The position numbers and the translations under genes are program-made. From assembly GCA_943370355.1 (NCBI GenBank), contig CALRQP020000007.1, forward strand, positions 1 through 64,000: a stretch of 64,000 nucleotides of DNA, written 5' to 3'. Below the pieces are notes generated by a model. It had not been told where the DNA came from and searched no databases. It saw only the letters and a list, made by a program, of their open reading frames with translations. Positions 1 through 8,294 of the stretch are shown piece after piece (position 1 is the first letter of the stretch; every line of letters starts with the position of its first letter). The stretch comes from JADCGM01 sp943370355 (GTDB lineage: Bacteria; Pseudomonadota; Alphaproteobacteria; Sphingomonadales; Sphingomonadaceae).

Positions 1-2
1 CG

Positions 3-431
3 CTTGCATCCCTGCAGTTCAGCCGCGTCAAGCTTGATGGCTATACCGAAACAGGCGCGGGCGACATCAATCTGACGGTTGTGCCGCGCCGCTATGACTT
101 CATCGAGTCTGCTGCCGGCCTCAAGCTGGCACGCAATATTCTGACCTCGGGTGGCGTGGTGACGCCCGAAGTGCACGGAAAGTGGCTGCGCGAACTTGGA
201 AATCCAAGACTTCAACAGGTTGCCATGTTTGTCGTGCCCGGTTCCCAGTCGTTCTCCGTTCCGGGAATTGCAGCAAGCGACAACCTCTTCAACGCTGGCG
301 GCAGCTTATCGATTGCGTCTGGCGGCCGCAGCAGCCGGCCTTGGACGCTTGAGGCGGGTTACGATTATTACACGACCGGCAAGGGCTATGTTGCGCACCA
401 GGGCACAATCAAACTGGCGGCGCGGTTCTGA
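3..431 (+). CDS. autotransporter beta-barrel domain protein, C-terminal part (5' end outside window)
   Basis: The gene enters from the left edge; 142 residues read without a stop from base 3 to the TGA at 429-431. They show alternating polar/hydrophobic strands, the segment GYTETGAG near the start (typical of autotransporter beta-domains), a Gly/Ser-rich loop, and a C-terminal A-R-F. A terminal aromatic residue is the usual recognition signal for outer-membrane barrel assembly. The product is inferred to be the translocator barrel of a type V secreted or surface protein; the passenger is not visible. It is convergent with the minus-strand gene at 579-1016. Another class of outer-membrane barrel cannot be excluded. 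Confidence 0.7.
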   Translation, partial: LASLQFSRVKLDGYTETGAGDINLTVVPRRYDFIESAAGLKLARNILTSGGVVTPEVHGKWLRELGNPRLQQVAMFVVPGSQSFSVPGIAASDNLFNAGGSLSIASGGRSSRPWTLEAGYDYYTTGKGYVAHQGTIKLAARF

Positions 432-510
432 CGCTGCTTCGGTCTAGCCGGAACTCCGTTTCGGCGACCTGAATCCAGTCTGGGCGCAAGATTGCGAATT
501 GGAGCCAATC

Positions 511-540
511 CGCCGTCGTGACCATCGAGTCGCGACGGCG
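511..540. terminator. hairpin between convergent genes
   Basis: A perfect 8-bp inverted repeat (511-518 with 533-540, 14-nt loop) lies in the 147-bp gap between two converging genes. There is no clear T-tract on either side, so termination is only a guess from position and structure. Confidence 0.25.
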
Positions 541-578
541 GCGCCACGTCCGCGCCTGTATTTGCGCCAAGTGCAGCT

Positions 579-1016
579 TTACCGCCCATGCCCCCGCGCC
601 AACGCGATCCCGGCAAGGTTCTGCGTCCGCTTGATATGCCGGATCTTCAACGCCCCGGCCTCGCCGCTCACCCGCTTCAGCCGCTCAAGATGATGCGCAA
701 ACGCCGCCCGGCATTTCAGCGCCCCCGTCGCCGGCAATATCACCCCCAGCGCATCCCCCAGAAACAGCGCATCCGTCAGCCCCAGCTCCCCCGCCACCTC
801 CACCGCCCGGATCAACGCCAGCCACTCCGCGTCCATGCTCGTCCCCGGCCCGAGATCGCGCTCCACCCAGGTGCGGCCACGCACCACCACGGCCGTTTCC
901 ATGATTCCCGCAGCCGTCCGGCAGCCGCCGTCGAAATAGACTTTCACGCGCTGCGGGATCGCCAGTCCCCCGGCTGAAGGCCATCCGTCGCCCACCCTCT
1001 GTTTCGCCCGATCCAA
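579..1016 (-). CDS. RNase H-like domain protein
   Basis: A 145-residue protein with a ribonuclease H fold signature. The segment KVYFDGG carries the first acidic residue (D29), MDAEWLAL the catalytic-type Glu (E64), and FLGDALGVI the third acidic residue (D88). In the last motif, R-T-Q-N-L-A-G, the Asp normally found in the N-x-x-A-D pattern is Gly136, so the fourth metal ligand appears absent. The start is uncertain: TTG at 1016, three bases after the stop of the upstream FAD dehydrogenase, or GTG at 995. The tight spacing implies co-transcription with 1020-2666. Function is unknown; nucleic-acid binding or weak nuclease activity is plausible. Confidence 0.65.
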   Translation of the reverse strand: MDRAKQRVGDGWPSAGGLAIPQRVKVYFDGGCRTAAGIMETAVVVRGRTWVERDLGPGTSMDAEWLALIRAVEVAGELGLTDALFLGDALGVILPATGALKCRAAFAHHLERLKRVSGEAGALKIRHIKRTQNLAGIALARGHGR

Positions 1017-1019
1017 CCC

Positions 1020-2666
1020 CTATCGCCGCTCATCCTGAGCGTAGTCGAAGGACGCCCCGTCGATGCTGCGCGCCACGGCTTCCGCGACCTTGATGCCGTC
1101 GACCGCCGCCGACAGGATGCCGCCCGCATAGCCGGCACCTTCGCCGGCCGGGAACAGCCCGGCGGTGTTCAGGCTCTGAAAATCCTCGCCCCGCGTGAAG
1201 CGGACGGGGGAGGAGGTGCGCGTCTCGACCCCGGTCATGACGACGTCGGGATGGTCATAGCCGGCGATCTGCGTGCCGAAGACCGGGATCGCCTCGCGCA
1301 TCGCCTCAACCGCGAAGTCCGGCAGGCAGCGCGCAAGGTCGGTCGGCGTCACGCCCGGCCGGTAGGACGGTGTCACGCTGCCGAGCGTCTCCGACGGCCG
1401 TCCCGCGAGGAAGTCGCCGACGCGCTGCGCCGGGGCGCGGTAGTTGGAGCCGCCGGCGACATAGGCGAGCGATTCCCAATGCCGCTGGAAGGCGATGCCG
1501 GCGAGCGGGTCGCCCGGATAGTCGCGGGCCGGGTCGATCGCGACGACGAAGCCCGAATTGGCGTTGCGCTCGTTGCGCGAATATTGGCTCATGCCGTTGG
1601 TCGCGACGCGGCCTTCTTCGGAGGTCGCCGCAACCACGGTGCCGCCCGGGCACATGCAGAAGCTGTAGACGGTCCGGCCATTCTTGCAGTGATGCGCGAT
1701 ATGATATTCGGCGGCGCCGAGGATCGGGTTGCCGGCGTCGGCGCCGAACCGCGACCGGTCGATCCACGACTGCGGATGCTCGATCCGCACCCCGATCGAG
1801 AAGGGCTTGGCCTCGACGTACACGCCCGCCTGATGCAGCATCGCAAAGGTATCGCGCGCGCTATGCCCGATCGCCATCACGACGCGCGACGCCTCCAGAT
1901 AGCCGCCACCCTGCAGGTGCAGGCCCTGCACGCGCCGCTGGCCGTCCGCCGCCGTCGCGATGTCGATGCCGTCGACTCGGGTGCCGAAGCGATATTCGCC
2001 GCCCAGCTCCTCGATGGTCCTGCGCAGGCTTTCGACCATCGTCACCAGCCGGAAGGTGCCGATGTGCGGATGCGCCTCGGTCAGGATTTCCGGCGGCGCG
2101 CCGGCCTTGACGAACTCGGTCAGCACCTTGCGGTCGAGATGCCGCGGGTCCTTGATGCGGCTGTAGAGTTTGCCGTCGGAAAAGGTGCCCGCGCCGCCTT
2201 CGCCGAACTGCACGTTCGATTCGGGGTTCAGGACGCTGCGCCGCCACAGCCCCCAGGTGTCCTTGGTCCGCTCGCGCACCACCTTGCCGCGGTCGAGGAT
2301 GATCGGCCGGAAGCCCATCTGCGCGAGGATCAGCCCGGCAAACAGCCCGCACGGCCCCGCGCCGATGACGACGGGCCTAGCCGCCCCCTCGGGGGCGCGA
2401 CCGATGAATTTATAGCTGGTGTTCGGCGTCGGCTGGACATTGCGGTCCTTGCGGAAGCGCGCCAGCACGCCGCTCTCGTCGCGGACGTTCACATCGACCG
2501 AATAGACCAGCTGGATGCGGCTCTTGTCGCGCGCGTCATGCGCCCGCCGCGCCACGACATAGCGGACGAGCTCGCGCGGCGCGATGCGCAGCCGCTTGCA
2601 AATCGCCGCCGGCAGCGCCTCCTCTGCATGGTGCAGCGGCAGGGTCAATTCGGTCAGGCGGAGCAT
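1020..2666 (-). CDS. NAD(P)/FAD-dependent dehydrogenase, COG2509-type
   Basis: This 548-residue flavoprotein resembles the uncharacterised FAD-dependent dehydrogenase family COG2509. A dinucleotide-binding motif VVIGAGPCGLFAGL lies at about residues 99-112, after an N-terminal domain of about 95 residues. The stretch FGEGGAGTFSDGKLYSRI and a C-terminal FPAGEGAGYAGGI, which closes the FAD site, are family hallmarks. I chose the ATG at 2666 over a TTG at 2702 because family members start with M-L-R-(L/I)-T-E-L. The substrate is unknown. It is followed at three bases by the RNase H-like gene. Confidence 0.88.
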   Translation of the reverse strand: MLRLTELTLPLHHAEEALPAAICKRLRIAPRELVRYVVARRAHDARDKSRIQLVYSVDVNVRDESGVLARFRKDRNVQPTPNTSYKFIGRAPEGAARPVVIGAGPCGLFAGLILAQMGFRPIILDRGKVVRERTKDTWGLWRRSVLNPESNVQFGEGGAGTFSDGKLYSRIKDPRHLDRKVLTEFVKAGAPPEILTEAHPHIGTFRLVTMVESLRRTIEELGGEYRFGTRVDGIDIATAADGQRRVQGLHLQGGGYLEASRVVMAIGHSARDTFAMLHQAGVYVEAKPFSIGVRIEHPQSWIDRSRFGADAGNPILGAAEYHIAHHCKNGRTVYSFCMCPGGTVVAATSEEGRVATNGMSQYSRNERNANSGFVVAIDPARDYPGDPLAGIAFQRHWESLAYVAGGSNYRAPAQRVGDFLAGRPSETLGSVTPSYRPGVTPTDLARCLPDFAVEAMREAIPVFGTQIAGYDHPDVVMTGVETRTSSPVRFTRGEDFQSLNTAGLFPAGEGAGYAGGILSAAVDGIKVAEAVARSIDGASFDYAQDERR

Positions 2667-2717
2667 CTGCCGCTCTGTAGCGGCTGGGGCGGGCTGCGCC
2701 AAACGGAGGGATGACGA

Positions 2718-3506
2718 TCAGAACCGCTCGGCCACCCCGACATAGAGTTCGTTGTCCGGCGTCTCATGCGTCAGCCCGAAATTGGCCCCGGCATCGAACT
2801 GCAGATTGCCATGCTCGCGCGGCATCCAGCTGAGCGTCAAATCGACCGACGCTTGCGTCGTCTTCGCACCCGGATCGGCATCGCGCATCGCCCACACCTC
2901 GCCGCCGAGCGACAGGCCCCTGGCGATGTCATGGCTGAGCCCGACGAGCCCCGTCCACGCCGCATGCGCGCCGCCCTTCAGCGAATTGGGATCGATATCA
3001 ACCTCCGGGTCGGCGACCAAAGCCCAGCCCCCGCCAAGGTCGAAGGCCAGCGGCGCGATCACGCCCCCGGTCCAGCCATCCGCCCCGATGCCCGCCTTGC
3101 CGGTCGGCGCCGTCACGAACGGCTCGATCGCCACCGCCGTGCCGCTGCCATCGGGGTGGACGAGGCTGAAGCGCAGCGATGCGCCGATATCGCCAAAGCC
3201 CGCGACGCGGCTGAGCGCGCCGGTCGCCCGGTCCCGGCTCCGGTCGGTCACATGCCCCGGCAGCGCGAGCTGCACTTCCAACCGCTCGGTCAGGCCATAG
3301 CGGATCAGCGTGTCGCCAAAGCCATATTGCCGGTCGGTCGCGCTCGCGTCGTGCTGCCGCGTGACATCGGCGAGCCCCGTCTCCACCTGCAGATGCCCGG
3401 CATCGAGGATACAGGTCGGCGTATCCTTGCCCGGCCGGTCGGCGCAGAAGTCCCGCAGGCCCGGTCCGTCCGCAAGCGCCGCAGCCAGGGCCAGCAGCGC
3501 GATCAT
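2718..3506 (-). CDS. outer-membrane 'transporter' family protein (MetA-pathway of phenol degradation-like)
   Basis: A 262-residue exported protein with a short hydrophobic N-terminus and two early cysteines (DFCADRPG...PTCIL). A long series of amphipathic beta strands follows (for example FGDTLIRYGLTERLEVQLALPG and GFGDIGASLRFSL), and the C-terminus ends in E-R-F. The pattern matches the DUF/PF13557 'putative MetA-pathway of phenol degradation' barrels, usually annotated simply as transporter. Its ATG overlaps the TGA of the upstream methylase by 4 bases, so the two are probably translationally coupled. The ligand is unknown. Confidence 0.7.
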   Translation of the reverse strand: MIALLALAAALADGPGLRDFCADRPGKDTPTCILDAGHLQVETGLADVTRQHDASATDRQYGFGDTLIRYGLTERLEVQLALPGHVTDRSRDRATGALSRVAGFGDIGASLRFSLVHPDGSGTAVAIEPFVTAPTGKAGIGADGWTGGVIAPLAFDLGGGWALVADPEVDIDPNSLKGGAHAAWTGLVGLSHDIARGLSLGGEVWAMRDADPGAKTTQASVDLTLSWMPREHGNLQFDAGANFGLTHETPDNELYVGVAERF

Positions 3507-4306
3507 GCCCGCCGCCGCTGGTTGAACACCTCATACAGCAGCACCGCGCAGGACACCGCGACGTTCAGGCTGTCGGCCTTCCCGGCCATCGGGATCTTCA
3601 CCAGCGCATCGCAAACCGCCTCATAGTCCGGCGGCAGCCCCGATTGTTCATTGCCCATGAAGATGAAGGTCGGCGACTCGTAACGCACCGCCTGATAGTC
3701 ATGCTCGGTATTCAGCGACGCTCCGACCAGCTGCCCCGGCCCGGTTCGCAGCCAGTCGAAGAATGCCGGCCCCGTCGTCTGCACCACGGTCTGGGTGAAC
3801 AGTGCCCCCATCGACGCCCGCACCGCCTCAACCGAATAGGGGTCGCAAGACTGGTCGAGCAGGATCACCCCGCCCGCCCCCACCGCATCTGCCGTTCTGA
3901 GGATCGTCCCGAGATTGCCGGGGTCCTTCAGCGACTGGCACACCACCCAAGCAAAGGCGCTCTTGCGGTCGATCGCGGCGAGCGGAGTCTCGACCAGCGG
4001 AAACACCCCGAGCACCGACTGCGGATTGTCCTTCGCCGCCAGCTTGCCGAGGATTTCCGCATTGGTTTCGATGACATCGCCGCCCTTCGCGGCACAGGCC
4101 TCCGCCAGCCGGCGCAGCAGCGGATGCCCGCGCGACTCCTCGGCATAAACGAGCATCGTCGGCACCCGCCCCGCGTCGACCGCCTCGGTGACGATCCGCA
4201 TCCCTTCGGCGAGGAACAGCCCCTCGCGCTGCCGGAATTTCTTCTCGCGCAGCGACTTGATGCGCTTCAGCGTTTCATTGGAATGGCTGGTGATGACGCG
4301 CGGCAT
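3503..4306 (-). CDS. TrmH/SpoU-family RNA 2'-O-methyltransferase
   Basis: A 267-residue SPOUT methyltransferase. An N-terminal substrate-binding region (ITSHSNETLKRIKSLREKKFR) is followed by the three SpoU motifs: SLKDPGNLGTILRTADAVGAG (motif 1, with the conserved Asn/Arg), FIFMGNEQSGLPPD (motif 2) and IPMAGKADSLNVAVSCAVLLYE (motif 3, forming the AdoMet-binding knot). It methylates a ribose in tRNA or rRNA; which nucleotide cannot be told from sequence. The ATG at 4306 is divergent from the ThDP enzyme at 4393, leaving 86 bp for two promoters. It is coupled through ATGA to the downstream outer-membrane gene. Confidence 0.9.
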   Translation of the reverse strand: MPRVITSHSNETLKRIKSLREKKFRQREGLFLAEGMRIVTEAVDAGRVPTMLVYAEESRGHPLLRRLAEACAAKGGDVIETNAEILGKLAAKDNPQSVLGVFPLVETPLAAIDRKSAFAWVVCQSLKDPGNLGTILRTADAVGAGGVILLDQSCDPYSVEAVRASMGALFTQTVVQTTGPAFFDWLRTGPGQLVGASLNTEHDYQAVRYESPTFIFMGNEQSGLPPDYEAVCDALVKIPMAGKADSLNVAVSCAVLLYEVFNQRRRA

Positions 4307-4392
4307 TGTGCTCGGCTTAGCGGGCTATCGCGGCGACGCAAAGCCTGTCCGCCGCAGTTGACCCCGCGCCGGTCCGCTGCCATCCACCGGGC

Positions 4393-6030
4393 ATGCCAAC
4401 CGTCGCCCAAACCATCGTCGACACGCTCGTCGGCCAGGGGATCACACACGCCTTCGCCGTCCCCGGCGAAAGCTATCTCCCCGTCCTCGACGCCTTCTTC
4501 GACGTGCAGGACCGCCTGCAGCTCATCACCTGCCGCCACGAGGCTGCCGCCACCAACATGGCCGAAGCTTATGGCAAGCTCACCCGCCGCCCCGGCATCG
4601 CGCTGGTCACCCGCGGCCCCGGGGCGACGCATGCCAGCATCGGCGTGCACACCGCCTTCCAGGATTCGACGCCGCTGCTGCTGTTCGTCGGCCAGGTCGG
4701 CACCGACATGCTGCAGCGTGAGGCGTTCCAGGAGATCGACTATTGCTCGATGTTCTCGGGGGTCGCGAAGAAAGTCGTCGTCCTCGATCGCGCCGACCGC
4801 GCGGCGGAGCTGGTCGCGAGCGCTTTTGCGACGGCGCTGTCGGGGCGGCCCGGTCCCGTCGTCATCGTCCTGCCCGAAGACCTGCTGGACCATGAGGCGA
4901 CGCCGGCCACAGTCCGCATGATCGAGGCGGCGGAAGCGGCGCCCGACCCGGCCGCGATCGCCGAACTCGGCCACATGCTCGACGTCGCCGAGCGTCCGAT
5001 CCTCTGGCTCGGCGGCCCCGGCTGGACCGAGGAGGATTGCGCGCACATCCAGCATTTCGCCGAGGATGCGCGGCTGCCCGTCGTCACCGCCTGGCGGCGC
5101 AAGGACCGGTTTGACAACAGCCATCCCAAATATACCGGCGAGCTCGGGCTGGGGGCGAATCCCAAGCTGCTCGAGCGGGTCAAGTCGGCCGACCTCATCA
5201 TCGCGCTGGGCACCCGCCTCGGCGAGGTGACGAGCCAGGGCTATACGCTGCCCGCGACGCCGGAGCCGGGTCAGACTCTCGTCCATATTCACCCCGACAG
5301 CGACACGCTCACGGGTGTCCGCCGTCCCGCGCTTGCCATCCAGTCGTCGATCCGCCTCGCCTGCGCCGCGCTCGCCGAGCTCGGCCCGATGATCCACGGC
5401 GAACGCTGGGACAGCTGGGTCTCCGACGCCCGCGCCGACTATGAGGCCTGGGTCACGCCCACCGCCGTCCAGGCTGGCGTCAACATGGCCGAGGTCATCG
5501 ACCATATCGACTCGGTCGCCGCCCCCGATGCGATCTTCTGCAACGGCGCCGGCAATTTCGCGGCCTGGCTGCACCGCTTCCACCAGCACCGCCGCCTCGG
5601 CACCCAACTCGCCCCGACCAGCGGCGCAATGGGCTATGGCGTCCCTGCCGGCATTGCAGCCAAAATTCTCCACCCCGACCGCGAGGTCATCGTCATCGCC
5701 GGAGACGGCGACTTCCTGATGGCAGGCAACGACCTCGCCACTGCGGCCCGCTACGGCGCGAACGTTATCTTCGTCGTCGTCGACAATTCGCAATATGGCA
5801 CGATCCGCATGCACCAGGCCCGCGACTTCCCGGGCCGCCAGAGCGGCACCGCGCTCACCAACCCCGACTTCGCCGCCTATGCCCGCAGTTTCGGGGCCTT
5901 CGGTGCGACAGTCGAACGGACGGAAGACTTCGCCGCTGCCTTCGCCGAAGCGCGAGCCGCGGGGACGCCAGCGCTGATCTGTGTGAAGACCGACCCAGAC
6001 GAAATTTCGCCGGGACGGCGTCTGGGATGA
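4393..6030 (+). CDS. thiamine-diphosphate-binding protein, acetolactate synthase-like
   Basis: A 545-residue enzyme with the three-domain layout of acetohydroxyacid synthase/benzoylformate decarboxylase-type ThDP proteins. The N-terminal Pyr domain contains the cofactor-activating Glu in CRHEAAATNMAEAYGK (about residue 48) and TRGPGATH. A central domain follows, then the PP domain with the ThDP/Mg motif GDGDFLMAGNDLATA (from residue 437) ending in DNSQYGTIR. There is no small regulatory subunit next to it and no biosynthetic context, so it is more likely a catabolic or side-activity homologue than IlvB. The substrate is unassigned. The ATG follows an 86-bp divergent intergenic region. Confidence 0.85.
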   Translation: MPTVAQTIVDTLVGQGITHAFAVPGESYLPVLDAFFDVQDRLQLITCRHEAAATNMAEAYGKLTRRPGIALVTRGPGATHASIGVHTAFQDSTPLLLFVGQVGTDMLQREAFQEIDYCSMFSGVAKKVVVLDRADRAAELVASAFATALSGRPGPVVIVLPEDLLDHEATPATVRMIEAAEAAPDPAAIAELGHMLDVAERPILWLGGPGWTEEDCAHIQHFAEDARLPVVTAWRRKDRFDNSHPKYTGELGLGANPKLLERVKSADLIIALGTRLGEVTSQGYTLPATPEPGQTLVHIHPDSDTLTGVRRPALAIQSSIRLACAALAELGPMIHGERWDSWVSDARADYEAWVTPTAVQAGVNMAEVIDHIDSVAAPDAIFCNGAGNFAAWLHRFHQHRRLGTQLAPTSGAMGYGVPAGIAAKILHPDREVIVIAGDGDFLMAGNDLATAARYGANVIFVVVDNSQYGTIRMHQARDFPGRQSGTALTNPDFAAYARSFGAFGATVERTEDFAAAFAEARAAGTPALICVKTDPDEISPGRRLG

Positions 6031-6066
6031 GGTGACGCCGCAACTATGTTGCGCTAAACGCGACGA

Positions 6067-7284
6067 ATGACCCGACTGTCGCCGGCAGAGGCGGACGTCA
6101 TTGCGAATCTCCAAAATGCCCGCGCGCCGCTTACGGCGCGGATCGAGGAGTGGTGCGCGGTCAATAGCGGTAGCCGGAACCTCGGCGGGTTGGCCGATAT
6201 GGCGGCGCGGCTCCGTGCAGCATTTGCACCCCTTGGGACCGTATCGCTAAGGGATCCGGCACCGGTCGAAGCGGCCGGGGCCGACGGCATTTTGCGCGCC
6301 GTGGCGCATGGCCAAAACCTGCATGTCGCGTGCGAAAACCCGCGTGCGAAATGCCGGGTGTTGCTGACGGGTCACATGGACACGGTGTTCGCTGTCGATC
6401 ACCCCTTCCAATTTTCCCGCTGGCTCGACGCCGACACGCTGAATGGCCCGGGTACGGCGGACATGAAGGGTGGGATCGCGGTCCTGATCGCGGCGCTGAC
6501 AGCGGTGGCCGATTCGCCCTTTGCGGATGCGCTGTCCTGGGAGGTCGTGATCAATTCTGACGAGGAAGTGTCCTCGCTGGGGTCGGCCTCGCTACTCGCG
6601 GATTGCGCAAAGCGCGCGGATGTCGGGTTGACCTATGAGCCTGCATTGCCCGACGGGACGCTGGCGGGCGCGCGCAAGGGTAGCGGCAATTTCTCCGCAG
6701 TGCTGAAGGGGCGCGCGGCACATGCGGGCCGGGAACCGGAGAAGGGTCGCAATGCGATCGTGGCGGCTGCCGATTTGACCCTTCGGCTTTCCGGGCTGGT
6801 GCGTGACGGATTGTCCGTGAACGTGGCCAAGATCGAGGGTGGCGGTCCGAACAACATCGTGCCCGATATGGCGGTCGCGCGGTTCAATGTGCGGCCGACC
6901 ACCTTGGAAGACCAAGCCGTTGCCGAGGCTGCAATTTCGAAAATTGCTGCAGCAATTGCTGCGCAGCATGACGTGACGGTCGAATTGCACGGCAGCTTCG
7001 CGCGGCCACCGAAACCCATGGACGCCAACCAGCGGCGGCTGTTCGATCTGGTCAAGGATTGCGGTGCCGATCTGGGCTTGCCGATTGGCTGGCGCGATAC
7101 CGGCGGGGTCTGCGACGGCAATAATCTCGCGGCGCACGGTCTACCGGTGGTGGATACGCTGGGTCCGCGTGGCGGTGCGATCCATTCGTCCGATGAGTTC
7201 CTGTGCGTCGACAGTCTCGTCGAACGCGCGCAGCTGTCAGCGCTGATCCTGATGCGCTTGGCGCAGGGGCGGTTGCCGGCATGA
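6067..7284 (+). CDS. M20-family metallohydrolase, first gene of the ast operon
   Basis: A 405-residue zinc amidohydrolase of the ArgE/DapE/carboxypeptidase G2 type. TGHMDTVFAVDHPF supplies a zinc His (H103) and the Asp two residues on (D105). GPGTADMKGG supplies the bridging Asp (D132), and NSDEEVSS the general-base Glu pair (E166/E167). GRAAHAG belongs to the lid/dimerisation domain. Its TGA overlaps the ATG of astA by 4 bases. Because no AstE (an M14-type desuccinylase) is present in the operon, I infer it may remove succinate from N-succinylglutamate, the last AST step; it could also act on another acylated amino acid. Confidence 0.85.
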   Translation: MTRLSPAEADVIANLQNARAPLTARIEEWCAVNSGSRNLGGLADMAARLRAAFAPLGTVSLRDPAPVEAAGADGILRAVAHGQNLHVACENPRAKCRVLLTGHMDTVFAVDHPFQFSRWLDADTLNGPGTADMKGGIAVLIAALTAVADSPFADALSWEVVINSDEEVSSLGSASLLADCAKRADVGLTYEPALPDGTLAGARKGSGNFSAVLKGRAAHAGREPEKGRNAIVAAADLTLRLSGLVRDGLSVNVAKIEGGGPNNIVPDMAVARFNVRPTTLEDQAVAEAAISKIAAAIAAQHDVTVELHGSFARPPKPMDANQRRLFDLVKDCGADLGLPIGWRDTGGVCDGNNLAAHGLPVVDTLGPRGGAIHSSDEFLCVDSLVERAQLSALILMRLAQGRLPA

Positions 7285-8294
7285 GCTGGTTCGTCCGCCC
7301 CGCCCGTCCCGACGACCTCCACGCCTATCACGCCTTTGCGCTGATGACCGGCGGCGGCTTCACCAACCTGCCGCAGAATCGCGATGCGCTGGCGGCGCGG
7401 CTCGACTGGAGCGCGCGCTCCTTCGCCGCCGATGTCACGAAGCCGGACAATGAGCTCTACCTGCTGATTCTGGAGGAAGCCGGCACCGGCCGGATTGGCG
7501 GCACCTGCGCGATTTTCAGCCGGGTCGGCGCGACCTTTCCCTTCTACAGCTACAAGCTCGGCCGCGTGTCGCAGTCGTCGCGCGAACTCGCCCGCACCTT
7601 CACCAGCGAGGTCCTGCATCTCGTCAACGACTATGACGGCTCGAGCGAAGTTGGCGGACTTTTCCTGCACCCGGAGGTGCGCGGTGGCGGGGTTGGCCGG
7701 TTGCTGGCCCGGTCCCGCTATCTGTTCATGGCGCAGCATCGGCAGCGCTTCGGCAACCGCGTGCTGGCGGAATTGCGCGGCTGGCTGGCACCCGACGGCG
7801 GATCGCCGTTCTGGGATGGTCTCGGCGCGAAATTCTTCGGGATGCCGTTCCAGGAGGCGGACCGGTTCAACGGGGTTCACGGCAACCAGTTCATCGCCGA
7901 CCTCATGCCGAAGCATCCGATCTACGTGTCGATGCTGCCCGACGAATCGCGCGCCGTGATCGGCAAGCCGCACGACAGCGGACGCCCCGCGCTGTCGATG
8001 CTGGAGGAGGAGGGCTTCGCCTTCGACGGCTATGTCGACATTTTCGATGGCGGGCCGACCGTCTGTGCCCGCATCGACAATGTGAAGAGCATCCGCGACA
8101 GCAAGGCCGGGCCGGTTACTGCGCTGACCAAGACGCCCGGACTGCCGCGAGCCTTGCTGGCTGCTGGCGAACTCATGTCATTCCGCGCCTGGATGGGCCA
8201 TGCCGAATGGCAGGGCGAAGGGCTTGCCGTCGCCGAAGCGGAAGCACGACTGCACCATTTGAACATTGGAGATATTGTCCGCCATGTCGTCTGA
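7281..8294 (+). CDS. astA: arginine N-succinyltransferase
   Basis: A 337-residue enzyme catalysing the first step of the AST pathway, succinyl-CoA + L-arginine to N2-succinylarginine. It begins WFVRPARPDDL and carries the GNAT-like segment VGGLFLHPEVRGGGVGRLLARSRYLFMA (acyl-CoA loop) and the family stretch DGLGAKFFGMPFQEAD. The later ADLMPKHPIYVSMLP and VSAVTG-like TALT elements are also typical of AstA. The start ATG at 7281 overlaps the M20 stop (ATGA), and its own end overlaps astD. It appears cytoplasmic and catabolic; no regulator is visible next to it. Confidence 0.95.
   Translation: MSWFVRPARPDDLHAYHAFALMTGGGFTNLPQNRDALAARLDWSARSFAADVTKPDNELYLLILEEAGTGRIGGTCAIFSRVGATFPFYSYKLGRVSQSSRELARTFTSEVLHLVNDYDGSSEVGGLFLHPEVRGGGVGRLLARSRYLFMAQHRQRFGNRVLAELRGWLAPDGGSPFWDGLGAKFFGMPFQEADRFNGVHGNQFIADLMPKHPIYVSMLPDESRAVIGKPHDSGRPALSMLEEEGFAFDGYVDIFDGGPTVCARIDNVKSIRDSKAGPVTALTKTPGLPRALLAAGELMSFRAWMGHAEWQGEGLAVAEAEARLHHLNIGDIVRHVV

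Noticed and set aside
1251..2714. 487-codon plus-strand frame opposite the FAD dehydrogenase
   Set aside because: His/Arg/Ala-rich translation without domains; the opposite strand encodes a well-conserved flavoprotein.
4267..6114. 615-codon antisense frame over the ThDP enzyme
   Set aside because: Low-complexity composition (Gly/Arg/Asp/Val) and complete overlap with an enzyme having intact motifs.
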